DNA of 64,000 bases from Dendrobium chrysotoxum (Eukaryota > Streptophyta > Magnoliopsida > Asparagales > Orchidaceae): NCBI GenBank assembly GCA_019925795.1, contig CM034304.1, positions 620,001 through 684,000 on the forward strand, given 5' to 3'. This document shows, piece by piece, positions 47,282-59,146 of this stretch. How positions within the stretch are numbered: the first letter of the stretch is position 1; each line of letters opens with the position of its first letter. The position numbers and the translations under genes were made by a program. Under the pieces are notes generated by a model, which was not told the origin of the DNA, did not search any database, and saw nothing but the letters and a program-made list of their open reading frames with translations.

Positions 47282-47672
47282 ATCATATTTTATGATTTAC
47301 ATTTGTACAGTATGATTTAACAAATTTAAATCTTCTGTACAACTTGTTGGAAAAAGAGATCAAATCATACATTATAATCATGATCATATCAGATAATCTT
47401 AAGAAAGTATGTTCATCTTGAGGAGTCATCCGTACTACTTTACTAAATTGATTGTAGCGTATAAATAGGTGTTGTATAGTATGCTATGTTAATTATTATT
47501 ATACTGACTGATTTTAATTCATACAATAGCTTTTGACACATGTATCATACAGTATGAAGTGGTGTTCATACAGTACGACCACTAGTAATTGAACAGATCA
47601 TGACCATAGAGGGCAAAAATTTGTGCAGAGATGTATATATCATACAGCACGAAGGGAATATTACAGTATGAT
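47282..47672. promoter_or_regulatory. Palindrome array between pol and env-like gene of B2
   Basis: Family-B palindromes, degraded, for example 47282/47302 (20 bp apart), with more copies near 47365, 47551 and 47640-47672. Same position as in A1, B1 and B3. Confidence 0.65.
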
Positions 47673-47874
47673 ATGAACAAATTAATTTTTTTTAAAATTT
47701 AAAATGAAAGGTGTGTGATGATTAGAGAATATCTACCAAATACAAAAAATATTAAATAAATAAAAAATAAAAAAAACACAAAATAATAAATAAATAAAAA
47801 TTTAAAAGTGACACATATTTTCAACACAAAAAAGGTTGATTTCAAATGATAGAGGTATTCAAATTCATCCTGAA

Positions 47875-50850
47875 TCAAGCATAAATGTCTATAACACCTA
47901 GTCTAGTCCTCATGATGCTAAAGGTGTGATAGGCAAGGGTTTTGGTTAAGATGTCTGCCAATTGATCTTCTGTAGCTATATGACGTAATTTTAAATCTCC
48001 CTTAGATACATAATCTCTAATGAAATGATGCCTAATGTATATATGCATAGTGCAAGAGTATTGGATTAGATTTTTTGAAATTTAGATGGCCCTAGTGTTG
48101 GCACACATAATAGGAATGGTGCCTATAGGTAGTCCAATATCTAAGATTTATTACTTTAGCCATAAGACTTGAGAAACACAGCTTCTTATGGCAATGTATT
48201 TTGCCTCCGCGGTAGATAGGGCCACTGAATTCTGCTTTTTACTAGATCAGGAAAACTAATGATTGGCCTATAAATTGATAGGTTCCTAAGGTGCTTTTTG
48301 TATCTACCTTATATCCTACAAAGTTAGAGTATGAATATGCTATGATTTCAAAGGATGAGCTATTTCTAGGTTACCAGAGACCTAAAATTTAGGTGACTAA
48401 TAGATATCTAAGGATTCTCTTAATGACAATCATATGGGATTATTTAGGATCATTTGAAAATCTAGCACAGAGACATACACCAATCATGATATCAGGTCTA
48501 CTGGCAGTCAAATAAAGAAGTGATCCAATTATCCCTCAATATTTCTTCTAATCAACTAATTTTTCATTGGGATCCTTATCTAATTGAATGGTAGAGCTCA
48601 TGGGAGTATTGATTATCTTAGTATTATCCATTTCATATTTCTTAAGGATATATTTGATATATTTTGATTGGCTAAGAAAGGTTCCATCATCCCTTTGCTT
48701 CACACTAAATCCAAAAAAATAGGTATGTTATCCCATCATACTCATCTTAAACTCCTCATTCATTGTTTTTGAAAATTCATCATAAAGATTCTTATTTATG
48801 AATCCAAATAGTATATCATTAACATAAATTTAAACAATGAGTATATCTTCTCCTACTTTCTCAAGGAATAGGGTGGTGTCTACACTACCCTTAACAAAGG
48901 CTTTATCTAGGAGGAATGTGCTCAGCCTCTCATACCAAGCTCTAGGTGCTTGCTTCAATTAATATAATGCATTCTTTAATATGAATTCATGATTATGAAA
49001 TTAAGAATTCTCAAAACCTAGGGGCTGCTCCATATATACATCTTCCTTAATTACCCCATTTAGGAAGGTACTCTTAATATCCATATGATATAACTTGAAT
49101 CCTATAAAGCAAGTAAAGGCTAATAGCACTCTAATGACTTCTATTCTAGCTACAGGGGAAAAGTTCTCCTCACAATCAAATCCTTTAATCAGGTTGTACT
49201 CCTTAGAACCTAATCTAGCTTTATTCCTAATCATTATGCTAGAGTCATTTATTTTATCTTGATAACCCACTTAGTTCCTACAACACTCTAGTCCTTAGGT
49301 CTTTTAACTAGTTTCTATACATCATTCCTAATAAATTGATTTAATTCTTGTTGTATTACTAGGATCCAAAATTCATTAGCTTTGGCTTAATCTATGTTGG
49401 TAGGTTCTACCATGGATATGAATGCAGAATAACTAACCTCCTTTCTAAGTCCATGCCTAGTTCTAACACCTTTAGATGGATCTCCTAGGATAAGTTCTCT
49501 AGGGTAACTAGATGAGTATCTCCATTCTCTAGGAAAAGGCTCCTGAGGTTTTACTCTATCTCCTAAATCAATGGATTCTACACCTTGGGTGAGCTTTACT
49601 ACTTTTTCTTCTTCTAACCTAGGCCCAAAAGTTTTATCTGATTCATTAAGAATGATATGGATAGACTCTTCTATTACTAGGCCCCTCTTATTCAAAATCT
49701 TATAGGCTTTACCTTCAGATGAATATTCGAAGAAGACTCCTTCATCAGATTTAGGATCAAACTTTCCTAGAGGTCATTTCTCATTAATCAAGACAAAACA
49801 TTTATAACCAAATACATGCAAATGAAACAGGTTGGGTGTCCTACCCTTAAGGAGCTCATAGGGTATCTTATTTAATTTGGATCTAACATTGACCCTATTT
49901 TACACATAACACACAATATTTACTGCTTTTGCCCAAAAAGTATCTAGGGAGAGAATATTCCGCTAACATGGCCTTAGCAGCTTATACTAAAGTTCTATTC
50001 TTCTTTTTAGCTATTCCATTCTATTGAGGGATCTTAGGTGCAGAAAATTTATGCTCTATCCCGATCTCCTGACAAAAGGATTCAAACTTATTATTTTCAA
50101 ACTCTTTACCATGATCACCATGAATAGTCGATATGTCACATCCTAATTTCCTCTATATCTAGGTGGATAAGGTTTTAAATTCTTCAAATGTTTTTTTCTT
50201 TTATGCTAGGAATCTAACCTAGGTGAATCTAGAGTAATCATGAACCATCACAAATTTATAAGATTTCCCTCCTAGGCTGGCTGTACTAACGGGTCCAAAA
50301 TAGATCCATATGAAGAATTTCTAGTAGCCTAGAGGTGATGATGTCCTTGATTGAATAAAATGAAGACTTAATTTACTTTCTTAGTTGACAGGTATCACAC
50401 AGGTGATCCTTAGTGAAATCTAACTTTCTTATGCCTCTAACTAAGTCTTTTAGGGAAATCTTCCTATGGATCTTTATGCTTGCATAACACAATCTCTTTT
50501 TCCTTCTAAAACTAATTTGCCATTCAAATTAATCATGCATTTATGGATAAAAATTTATTAATAAACCATTTATTACACAGCTGATTAATGCTAGATAGAT
50601 TATGCTTTAAACCATCTACAAGTAAAACATTCTCAATGATAAAATTCATTGAGTTTCTAATTATACATGAGCCCACCACTTTCCTGGTGGTGTTTTCTCC
50701 TAGTGTGACCTTACCTCGTGACCTAGCCTCTAGTGTGATGAACTACTTCAAATCTTCAATTATTTTCCTTGAGCATTTGCTATCCAAGACCCCAACTATC
50801 GCATGCTCTCATAAGGCTTTTTGTGAGAGCACTTCTATAAAGTCAATCAA
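47875..50850 (-). pseudogene. pol: pol of B2, heavily decayed
   Basis: Domains in order from 50850: protease, whose LDSG motif reads LDSK (about 50790); a pre-integrase remnant; integrase traces near 50300-49750; the linker block open at 49695-49387; RT at 49270-49001 (LYHMDIKSTFLNG). The YVDD box reads YVND and is preceded by a stop (about 48825). RNase H ends at 47875. Many stops; no activity possible. Confidence 0.85.
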
Positions 50851-50859
50851 ATTTTAGAT

Positions 50860-53800
50860 TTGGGAACCCAAGTGAGTTTGGGTTCCCCCTTATACTTTGA
50901 TGAATGACTTGCATGCATGCTATTCTATGATGCAAGTGATTTGGGCCTCCACACTAGATATATCCTACGGTGTAATGTGTAAGTCCATGCTATGTGACCT
51001 AGCATGCCACAAGAATGTCACCTAACCAAAGGGATGGATTTTCTAGTTTATGCTGGGGGTTGTGCCTCTTCCTAGGGGTATATGATGCATGCACTGATGT
51101 GGGGTTATATTAGTGTGTCAGTGTAGGTGGTGATTTATTGTGTTGAAGTGTATGGATTTTTGCTTTTAGGAATTCATTTTTGCTTTTAAGAATTCATTTG
51201 TACTTTTAAGACTTATAACTTCCAATTTAATTCATGCTCATTATAATCTAATTTGGTTGTAAGTATTCTAATTATTTGTGTGAATCTTCTACCTCAAGAT
51301 GCTTTAATATCAAGGATTCATATGCATTGGTTAAATTAGTATGTGAAAGTTTATTAAGGATGTTAAGCCCTTGTGAACTAGCCTGAGGCTAACCAAGAGA
51401 GAGGGGGGGGGGGGGGTGAATTGGTTGTTTTAAAAATTCTTGAGCAAAACAAATTTTGAAAACCTTTTTGGATGTTTTAAAATAATTACAAAAACACGTT
51501 GATGTGGAGATATTTAATCAAACAGAATAACGACTTTACCACACGATCATCCTTAGAAAAGTAAAGTGTAGAAATTAAAAAATAGAACAATAAAAGAACT
51601 AACACACTAGATTTTATAGTGGTTCGATCAACTTGACCTACATCTATTCCCCGGAGCCTCCCCTCCAGGTATTGCACTAAAACTCAGTGACTCTTCTTCT
51701 GCTCCAACAGGAAGGCGGAGAAGCCTTTATAAAACTACTTTTCACCAACACGATGAGGCAGAGAACCTAGACTCCTTTTGCTTCCTCCTGAAATAGGCGG
51801 AGAACCTTACCTCCTTTTGCTTTCTCTTGAAGCAGGCAGAGAACCTTACCACCTTTTGCTTCTTCCTGAAGTAGGTAGAGAACCTTGATCTTCTTGCTGA
51901 TGATCCTTCCCATAGAGACACCAAGGGACAAGGGACGACGACTAGAGATGATGACTCGAATCCTTGCTTGGAGTAACCTTTGTGAACACCTCAAAAAATC
52001 CCCCTCACAAAATTCTCTCTCTCCCAAGCTCTCCCTGTCCGTCTCAAGAATCTCTCAAGAAAGGACAACGACAAAAGATCTCAACAGTAGTAAGAAAGAG
52101 ATCTAAAATAGAAGGGCTCAAAAATTACCCTAAATTTCAACTTGCCATCAAAGATCATCCAGGATGATCATGAGATCATCCTGTATAATTAGTGTAAATA
52201 AGCCCTTTTTGGCCTGGATGATCTGGTTCTTCTGGATTAGTTCAAAAATATCAATATCATCCGGCACACAGTTTGGGTCATCTAACTGAGACACATTGGA
52301 TGAAGAGGATTTCTAATTGATCATCCAGGATGATCTTGCGATCATCCAGGATGATGTGATTGATCAATCAATCCTTAATTACTTTCCTTAATCACCTGAC
52401 TAATTTAGGCATGATTATAGCGAATCATCCAGGATGATGCACATATCATCCTAGACGATTAAACGAAAATACTAAAAATAAAAACTTTACTAACTTAGTC
52501 TAGCAGTTGAGATTTTCTAATTTGAGCATTTTGACCTGTACGATGAAAGTATCATCTTGGATGATCTGCTTAATCAGACCAACTTAACACAGTTTCCCTA
52601 ATTAGGTTTCTATTTTTAATGGATTGTCCAGGATGATATCACTATCGTCCAGGATGATATGAACAAAATCAAAAAAAAAATTCTAACTCACTAAAATTCT
52701 CCCCTTGAGTGTGTGTGTGCAAGGTTACTTAGCTTGGGGATCCATCACATTATATCTGACTCAAGAAAGGTGAAAAATTACATTGAACTTGAAACAAAAT
52801 AGACTGACTCGATCTTGAGCTGGCTTGAATTATAATTGATCTTGTGATCCTGAAAGGTTAGACAGTCAAACAGAAACATAAATGTTTGTTATCATCAAAA
52901 TCATAATCCTTGAATCCAAATTTATAACAATATATTTTTTATTTAATGTATCAAACTCATTGAATAAAGATATGTGATTACTATCTAAAGTAGAATGTTC
53001 AACTATCATGCTATCACACTCTTTTTGTAAGCTAGAAAAGTTAGTATTTAAGCTAGCCTACCTCTTCTTGAGCTTTCTATATGAATCATGAATTTTTTTA
53101 GATATAATAAAAAGTTCATCATAAGATTGCTGACATACCTCATCTGGATATGACTAATCAAGACTATCATTTTCCATGAGACACTGATTAGTTACCTTCT
53201 CCTTTGCTTCCTATTTAGATGATTTTGAGGTGGAGTCAGCCCAAAATGCCTTTTGTGTTCATTGCTTCCTATTTTTGAATTTTGACCTCTCTTCACCCTT
53301 CTCTTTGATTGGGTAAGGTTTCAAGTTGGGGCATTCAATTTGCAAGTGGCCTAGTTTCCTGCATTCAAAGCAAATTATGTCAACTGACACTTTAAAATTT
53401 TTATCATTCTTACCTTTGCTCCATTGCTGATGATGCTTCTGCTTTCTTTTTACAAAATTTTTAAAATTGTGTGTCATCAGTATAATATCATCATCCTCCT
53501 CTACTATAGAGATGTCACTATCTGAGTTATTAGCTTTTAAAGCCATAAACGTTTCCTTTTTCCTATCACCAGCTTTAAGTAATCTCTGACTCATGCCTTG
53601 CTTGTAGGCATGAGTGAGCCAAGCAAGTTATCAATGGAATACACATTCAAGTCTTTTGATTCAGAAATTACAGTGTACTTAGCATCATATGTACTAGGGA
53701 GGCAACATAGAATTTTGTTAACCTTTTATGAATTGGAAGTTCTCTTCCTAATGTATGCAGGGATGTCATAATCTAAGTGAATCTAGTATACATTTCAGAT

Positions 53801-54240
53801 ATGGTCTCATGAGGTTTCATATAAAATAGTTCATAGTCATGTAGTAAACTATTTAACCTAAACTGTTTGACTTCACCAGTTCCCTCATATGTGATCCACA
53901 ATCTATCCCATATTTCCTTGCTCGTAGTACATAAAGACGCTCTCATATAATCTTCAAATTTTAATGCACAAAAAAAATAATTTAAAGATTTTACATTCAA
54001 TTGAGCAAGCTTTCTATCCTCATTACTCCATTCAGTAATTGGGGTATCAATTTTGACTCTATGAACTATACATAATGGAAGTGAGTAACCAGTTTGAATC
54101 ATATACCAATTTTTAAAATCATTCGATTGCAGAAATATAGACATGCAGATTGTCCAAAAATTAAATGAAATATTTTCAAACAAAGGTAGACGAGTTATAA
54201 AATAACCCTCCATAGTACTTCTATTACCAAAATTTTCCAT
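50860..54240 (-). pseudogene. gag: gag of B2, broken and split by solo LTR A2
   Basis: ATG at 54240 (MENFGNRSTMEGYF). The N-terminal capsid-like region is open to 53773 and keeps SFNFW, WDRLWITYEGTGEVKQ and ISEMYTRFT. The next open block 53594-53259 has the knuckle CFECRKLGHLQIEC. The coiled-coil region is cut at 52930/51343 by the family-A LTR. The second knuckle region near 51000 is decayed. Confidence 0.85.
51344..52929 (-). repeat. Solo LTR of family A (A2) in the gag of B2
   Basis: TGAAAGTTTATTAAGG... to ...TTATAACA, 1586 bp, with a poly-G tract of 14 (51403-51416), leader repeat modules (three copies of 'ccttttgcttyytcctgaa' type at about 51775-51875) and decayed palindromes (52150-52660). 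No internal sequence is attached. The flanking 5-mers gtatg and atata differ by two G-to-A changes, and joining the flanks restores the gag text aligned with B1, which supports a solo LTR left by recombination. Confidence 0.9.
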
Positions 54241-54284
54241 AAGATCTTTACTTGGGGATTTTAAAATCATAAAAACCAAGACAC

Positions 54285-54296
54285 GTTCTTATACCA
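54285..54296 (-). other. Primer binding site of B2, degenerate
   Basis: TGGTATAAGAAC in element sense, two mismatches to TGGTATCAGAGC. Confidence 0.75.
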
Positions 54297-54298
54297 CT

Positions 54299-56263
54299 TA
54301 AAAGTTTCAGGAGGTTGTAAGACCTCATTAAGCTATCCCTTGGCGCACCAAAAGGGGGGAAGGTGAATTGGTACTTTTAAAAATACTAAAATAAAATATC
54401 CCTTTTTTCTTTTTTTTTAAGCAATATCACAACTTTTGAAAAGTTCTAGTGAGTAACTAACACAAGCAGAAGTAATTTTAAAACTTAATTTTTTTGAAGC
54501 ACAATTAAATCAAGGGAAATATTTAATTTTTTTTGCTAACATAAATTAAATCTAATTTCATCTTGCAATCAAAAGTTATACTCATGCAGGAAATTTAAAG
54601 TACAAAAAATAAAAGAGTAGAAATGAAAAACCAGAAAGAACATAAGAAATTTTATCGTGGTTCGGTCAACCTTGACCTACATCCACTCCCTTGAGTCCTC
54701 CTCCCTAGGTATTACACTAACACTACAGTGACTCTCCTTTTTCCCCCGTAGCAAAGTAGAGAGACCCTTGCATATCACATCCACCAAACCTAGTGTAGCA
54801 GAGAACTGAAACTATGTCACCCTTCTGGCGATGGTAACAAACCTTCAATCCTTTTTTATCCTCGTGGTGTAGGAAGAGAACCCATGAAATCTTTCTCGCT
54901 CTCCTAGTGATGGCAGAGAATCTTCAATCCTTTTTCACCCTCCCGATGAAGTGAGAGTACCCACAACCTTTTACATTGAACTTTCTCTCCAAAGAGCAAC
55001 TCCAAGAACTCACCAAGGCCACTAGAGGAAGTAAGGTGCAAGCTTTCCAGGAGTAATTGTGTGAGCACCCCTTAGACTCCTCCCTCATGCACAATCACAC
55101 CTTCTCCCTCTCTAAGCCCAAAGCTCTCTCAAGAATTTTTCCTCAGAGTTCCTTCAATAACCAAAAGTCTTACTTGAAACTTGATTGTGTTGCTTAAGTA
55201 CAAGGCTTCAAAAAAATCCTAAATTTTCATTTAAGACATAACTGTTTGTACAATATGATCTAGGTTTGTATATTAAGATTAGATCAAAATAGGGATTCAT
55301 TCAGTATGATGGAATAGTCATTCAGACAAATTATTCAGATTTTACATACTTATCATATAGTACGATCATAAGTTTGAAAGCTATGATTTGTTCAATTTAC
55401 TTCTATTCGTACTTGATAATTTTTGGGATGATTGGAAATCATCTCTATAAATCATCCAATACAACTAACATCATACTATATGTTTAGTTAAAATATCAAG
55501 GGTTCATACAATATGTTAAACATTGCACTATATGATTAATTTAAAAATTAAGGTTTATTGTTAAGTATGATATTCAGGATGATAGAATTTCATCTGTGTC
55601 TATCATATAATATGATCAATAATCATACAGTACGATCAATATCGTATAGTATGATTATCCATATTTATTAAACCTTGACGTAATTGACTAATCACAGGGA
55701 ATGATTTAAGTAAGATTTCAATTTTTGTATAGTACAATTAGGATCATAAAATATGATCAGTTCAAAATTTGATTTTTAAAATACTTAAATTATCTAGCGA
55801 TTAGTGTTTCCTGATGGAAATAAATTATATAGTATGATCTATATCATATAATATGTTTAGTTCATAAGTATTAATTACTTAATTAGCCATTAACCATCTC
55901 TTTCCATATAACTGATCGTATAGTACGATCTTAATCATACAGTATGATTAGGTCAAAAAATCTCAGCTCACTTTCTCTCACTCCCATGTGTGTTTGCGTA
56001 TGATCGCCAAATTTAGCATATAGCCTTACATGGCCAGACTTAAGAAACATAAAATAAAAAAATGAAAAATATAGACTCTTTTGAAAGACATCCTATTCTA
56101 CCCATAATTGAGCCTTGATTAATGTTGAGTGGTGTATGATGTACCTAAAATGTTAATACAAATAGAAAAATAATATCCAATATATATGTTATAAAAAATA
56201 AAATTTCAATCAATAATATTTGTTATCATTAAAATCATAAGCAAGGGATCCTAGATTGTAACA
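54299..56263 (-). repeat. 5' LTR of B2
   Basis: TAAAAGTTTCAGGAGG... to ...TTGTAACA, 1965 bp, aligned along its length with 43870-45749. Palindromes lie at about 55245-55950, for example ATCATACAGTACGAT near 55624. Confidence 0.9.
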
Positions 56264-56690
56264 ATGTGGGGTATGTGAGATTATACTTAGCTTATAGACT
56301 ATAAGAAATCAGGTTGACTTAGTGATAGGTATTTCTTTCGGCATGATCCAGGGCTTTTAATAGTGGTTAGATTTTAATATAGCATATTATCATATTTACA
56401 ACATTAAATTATGTGCTAGTAATATAATAATAAGTGACTATGGAGAAAAGTGAAGTAGTGTTGATCCTATCACAAGCCTTAAGGATATCATTTTATCAAA
56501 TGATGTGTTATATAATATGTGTATTCAATATCATAGTGCCAATTAGGGGTTGGAGACAACTAAGTGGACTATTCTTTTCTCTCGCTGAGGATAAGAGCTT
56601 CCATATAGCCCGATTCACTTACTTGCTCTGTGAATGATTTAGTGGCTTGAGTCTAGAGGTAATTAATTCTTAGAGAAGGTGTGAGTATAT
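56264..56690 (-). pseudogene. env-like gene of B3, N-terminal part, decayed
   Basis: Placed by position: it lies between the B2 insertion and the palindrome spacer. No long frame remains; similarity is limited to short stretches. Confidence 0.45.
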
Positions 56691-56727
56691 TTTTAGAACT
56701 CCCTTTCATTCATAAAGTCTCCGATTG

Positions 56728-57110
56728 ATCGTATAATATGATGTTGATCATCTATTATGATCGAATAATGCCAAATCATCCTATCAAGAAATATATAGTC
56801 AATGGTCAAATTGTATAATATGATCAATGTCTTTTTTTGACATCTTGATGTGCATCTGCACGATTTTGGCAAAGTTAAATTTTATAATATGAAATAATCC
56901 TTTGTACAATATGATTTATGATAAGGAATCGTATAACGATAATAACTATCCTTTAACTGTCATACATACTAATTGTTATTGCATAATAAGACTGTTGATC
57001 ATACAATATGATCAGTAATAATTTGTCACCCTAAATATTAAATTTTGCATTAATATTTGTGCATATATCACATGCATTATATAATATGAAAGGTGGTTTG
57101 TATGATATGA
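56728..57110. promoter_or_regulatory. Palindrome array between pol and env-like gene of B3
   Basis: Decayed copies such as ATCGTATAATATGAT (56728) and ATCATCTATTATGAT (56747), 19 bp apart, then more near 56810, 56880, 57000 and 57070. Confidence 0.6.
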
Positions 57111-57358
57111 TATGTGAAAGGTGTTTTGATTTTGTTGTTTAGGACTTTACACAAACTATAAATATGCACTCATCACAAGAATAAACACAATCATGATTAT
57201 TCATGAATAATAATCAAAGAAATAATAAAGATAACATAAACACTTAAACAAACACATAAATTTCCTAAACAATGCACTAACACAAACATATAACTTTCTT
57301 AAACAAAATATTTAAACAAACACACACAGGCCACTACAAAACTACATATCATACCCTT

Positions 57359-57740
57359 TTAAACACTTAAATCTAAAATTTCTAATTTAGTTTTAAGTGA
57401 ACTAAATCTCTCAAAATGTAAGGGGTTGATAAAATATTAGCCAATTAATTATCATTATCGATAAATTGAATGTCTATATCTCCTTTTGACACATGATCTC
57501 TAATAAAATGATGTCTAATTTCTATATATTTAGTGCGGGAATGTTGTATTAGATTTTTAGTGATGTATATCACACTTGTTTCATCACACATTATATGTAT
57601 AATATCCACTTCCAATCCAAAATCAAGTTGTTACTTGAGCCATATGACTTGGGCAACACAAATTCCTATCGTAATATACTATGCCTCTGTAGTGGATTGG
57701 TCCACTAAAAGTTTTCTTTCTAAAAGTTGATGACTTAGAT
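57359..57740 (-). pseudogene. pol: RNase H end of B3 pol
   Basis: In element sense the text for SRTKYIEIRHHFIRDHV, the DIQFI segment and LANILSTPY can be read, as in the RNase H of A1 (RTKHIDIRYHFIRDHV). It ends at a stop near 57359 after KTKLEILDLSV. Similarity to pol stops near 57740; the remainder of pol is missing. Confidence 0.75.
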
Positions 57741-57934
57741 AATAGTAACTCTAAAAGCGATGGTGTAGTGAGAAAAAGAAGTGTCGAGCATGGAGCAGCA
57801 GGTGAGTGAGTTGCATCGGTGGTCTAATAAAAAGGCAAGGTAGTGTGGCATCACACCCGATTAAATTCAACTTCTATGAGCAGAATATTACTTCACATTC
57901 TTTAAGCCTTTTTTTGACAATTACTATTTTTTTC
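57741..57934. other. Unassigned sequence between B3 and rRNA fragment
   Basis: No similarity recognised; it ends where rRNA-like text begins. Confidence 0.4.
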
Positions 57935-58200
57935 TAGTGTGGAGTAGCTTTCCTTGTTACCAGTCTAGTCTCTAGAGGAGGCTGTCATTGTTGTCCAGCT
58001 CTAGAAAACCTTTGTGCGCCTTTGTTACCTTTTGGGAGGCCTACACCCTATAGAAACTGCTTACTTGTGATTGTCCCTTGGCCCATAGACACAAGGTTAG
58101 AATCCTAGCTATTCTAGAGTGGTATCTCACTGATGACTTACCCCCCTCCCCCGTGCACAAGGAGGTCTTCTTTTCCCTCCACCTAAGCTGCAAGAGATCA
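57935..58200 (-). pseudogene. Organellar large-subunit rRNA fragment (plastid 23S-like) in nuclear DNA
   Basis: On the minus strand, starting near 58200, the text follows a conserved late part of organellar large-subunit rRNA: 'ttgcag..taggtggagg', CAGTGAGATACCACTCT (58132-58116), CTAACCTTGTGTC (about 58099-58087), GGGCCAAGGGACA, CAGTTTCTATAGGGTGTAGG, GGCCTCCCAAAAGGTAAC (58042-58025) and GCACAAAGGTTTTCTAGAGC. Compared with the functional sequence as I remember it, most differences are G to A or C to T and about nine bases are missing after CTTGTGTC. This fits a nuclear copy of organelle DNA that lost its methylated Cs. A plastid source seems likelier than a mitochondrial one, but I cannot search. 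Confidence 0.8.
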
Positions 58201-58214
58201 TATTGATAATGTGA

Positions 58215-58960
58215 TAACTGTAAATAATGTATTATTTTATTGCTATATTTTTAGTAAAAAGTGTTATTTCTGTTGTGTTGTGTAGAAAAAAATATAAAAA
58301 GGTACAAAATTCTAAGTCTCATCTAGCACCATAGCATCAAAGAAATGAACACCGCAATGCCATCAAAGGGACCGCTAGAGCACTATAATATTGACATTAT
58401 GGTGCCAACTTCTCTATTGGATAGTTCTGCATCATCAAATGGCCAGCTTTGCAAAGCCAAGCTCACTATCTTGAAGTGTCGCAGCATCACAATCTATCAC
58501 GCCTTGGTGCCAAAATTGCCATTCTGGAGCCATAATGTTTGAAAGTTAACAGCGCCGCAATGTAGTAATTGAAACTTCCAAAGGACATAATATGTCAGTG
58601 AAATGATGCGACTGTTTATTAATGTATCAATGCCAGCAAGCGTTATGGTGGAGCTAAAATAGTAGTGTAGTGGCGTTAGTTCATTTGTTGGGCGCAACAG
58701 TGCTGACCCTTCAAGCACCACAGTGCCAGTTGCCTATTTTGAGTTTTCCTATAAATAGTCATTATGTTATGTTTGTAAGATAGTTCAGTCACTTGTATAA
58801 TTTCAGTACTTTTTGGAGTACTTATTTAGATCTCTCTTAGAGTCAATCTAAGAGAGACTAAGGAAGTACTAGATATAATCACTAGAGTGTTTAGTTTGTG
58901 TTTGTTTAAGTAACTCCATTCTTTAAGGAAGAAGGAGTGTAAAGGAGATACATTAATTCT
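58215..58960 (+). repeat. Second family-C LTR-like block with TATA box and hairpin
   Basis: GCACC/GTGCC-type words at 58325-58730 end with the 15-mer GCACCACAGTGCCAG (58715-58729) also found at 13707. CTATAAATAG follows at about 58751-58760, then a leader with an 11-bp perfect hairpin (58831-58857). It shares the order of parts with 13590-14130. No gag or primer site follows. Confidence 0.5.
58831..58857 (+). other. 11-bp perfect inverted repeat (hairpin)
   Basis: TCTCTCTTAGA, loop GTCAA, TCTAAGAGAGA. It lies about 70 bp after the TATA box, so it would be in the RNA leader. Confidence 0.7.
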
Positions 58961-59146
58961 TCCCGGTGATATCATTCTCTTGAATTTTCATTCTTCTATG
59001 ATTTCAAAGAAAATGAGTTTGCTTTTCTCTTCTTCCATGTTTGGCTAATTCCTTAGTTTTGGATTGATGATATAGAAAATATATTAAGTACTAATGGAGA
59101 TTCTTGTGCTCTAAAGTTAAAAGATTTTTTCATTATTATCTCGATC
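58961..59146. other. Unassigned sequence before the LINE tail
   Basis: Continuation of the family-C leader or flank, ending at the LINE poly-A. No gene seen. Confidence 0.4.

Larger units (their letters stand above)
43870..56263 (-). mobile_element. Sirevirus B2 (Copia), nested in B3 and carrying solo LTR A2
   Basis: Minus strand, with LTRs at 54299-56263 (5') and 43870-45749 (3'), a degenerate primer site, gag, pol, an env-like pseudogene and a PPT. The flanking 5-mers gtgtg/atgtg fit a target duplication with one change. It is 12.4 kb with A2 (1586 bp) and about 10.8 kb without it. Every gene is broken. Confidence 0.9.
41240..57740 (-). mobile_element. Sirevirus B3, old, 5'-truncated, split by B2
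   Basis: Two segments belong together once B2 (43870-56263) is removed: 41240-43869 (3' LTR, PPTs, C-terminal part of env-like) and 56264-57740 (N-terminal part of env-like, palindrome spacer, RNase H end of pol). The flanking 5-mers of B2, gtgtg (43865-43869) and atgtg (56264-56268), differ at one base. B3 has no visible 5' LTR, gag or most of pol; it ends near 57740. It is the most diverged of the three B elements. Confidence 0.8.
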
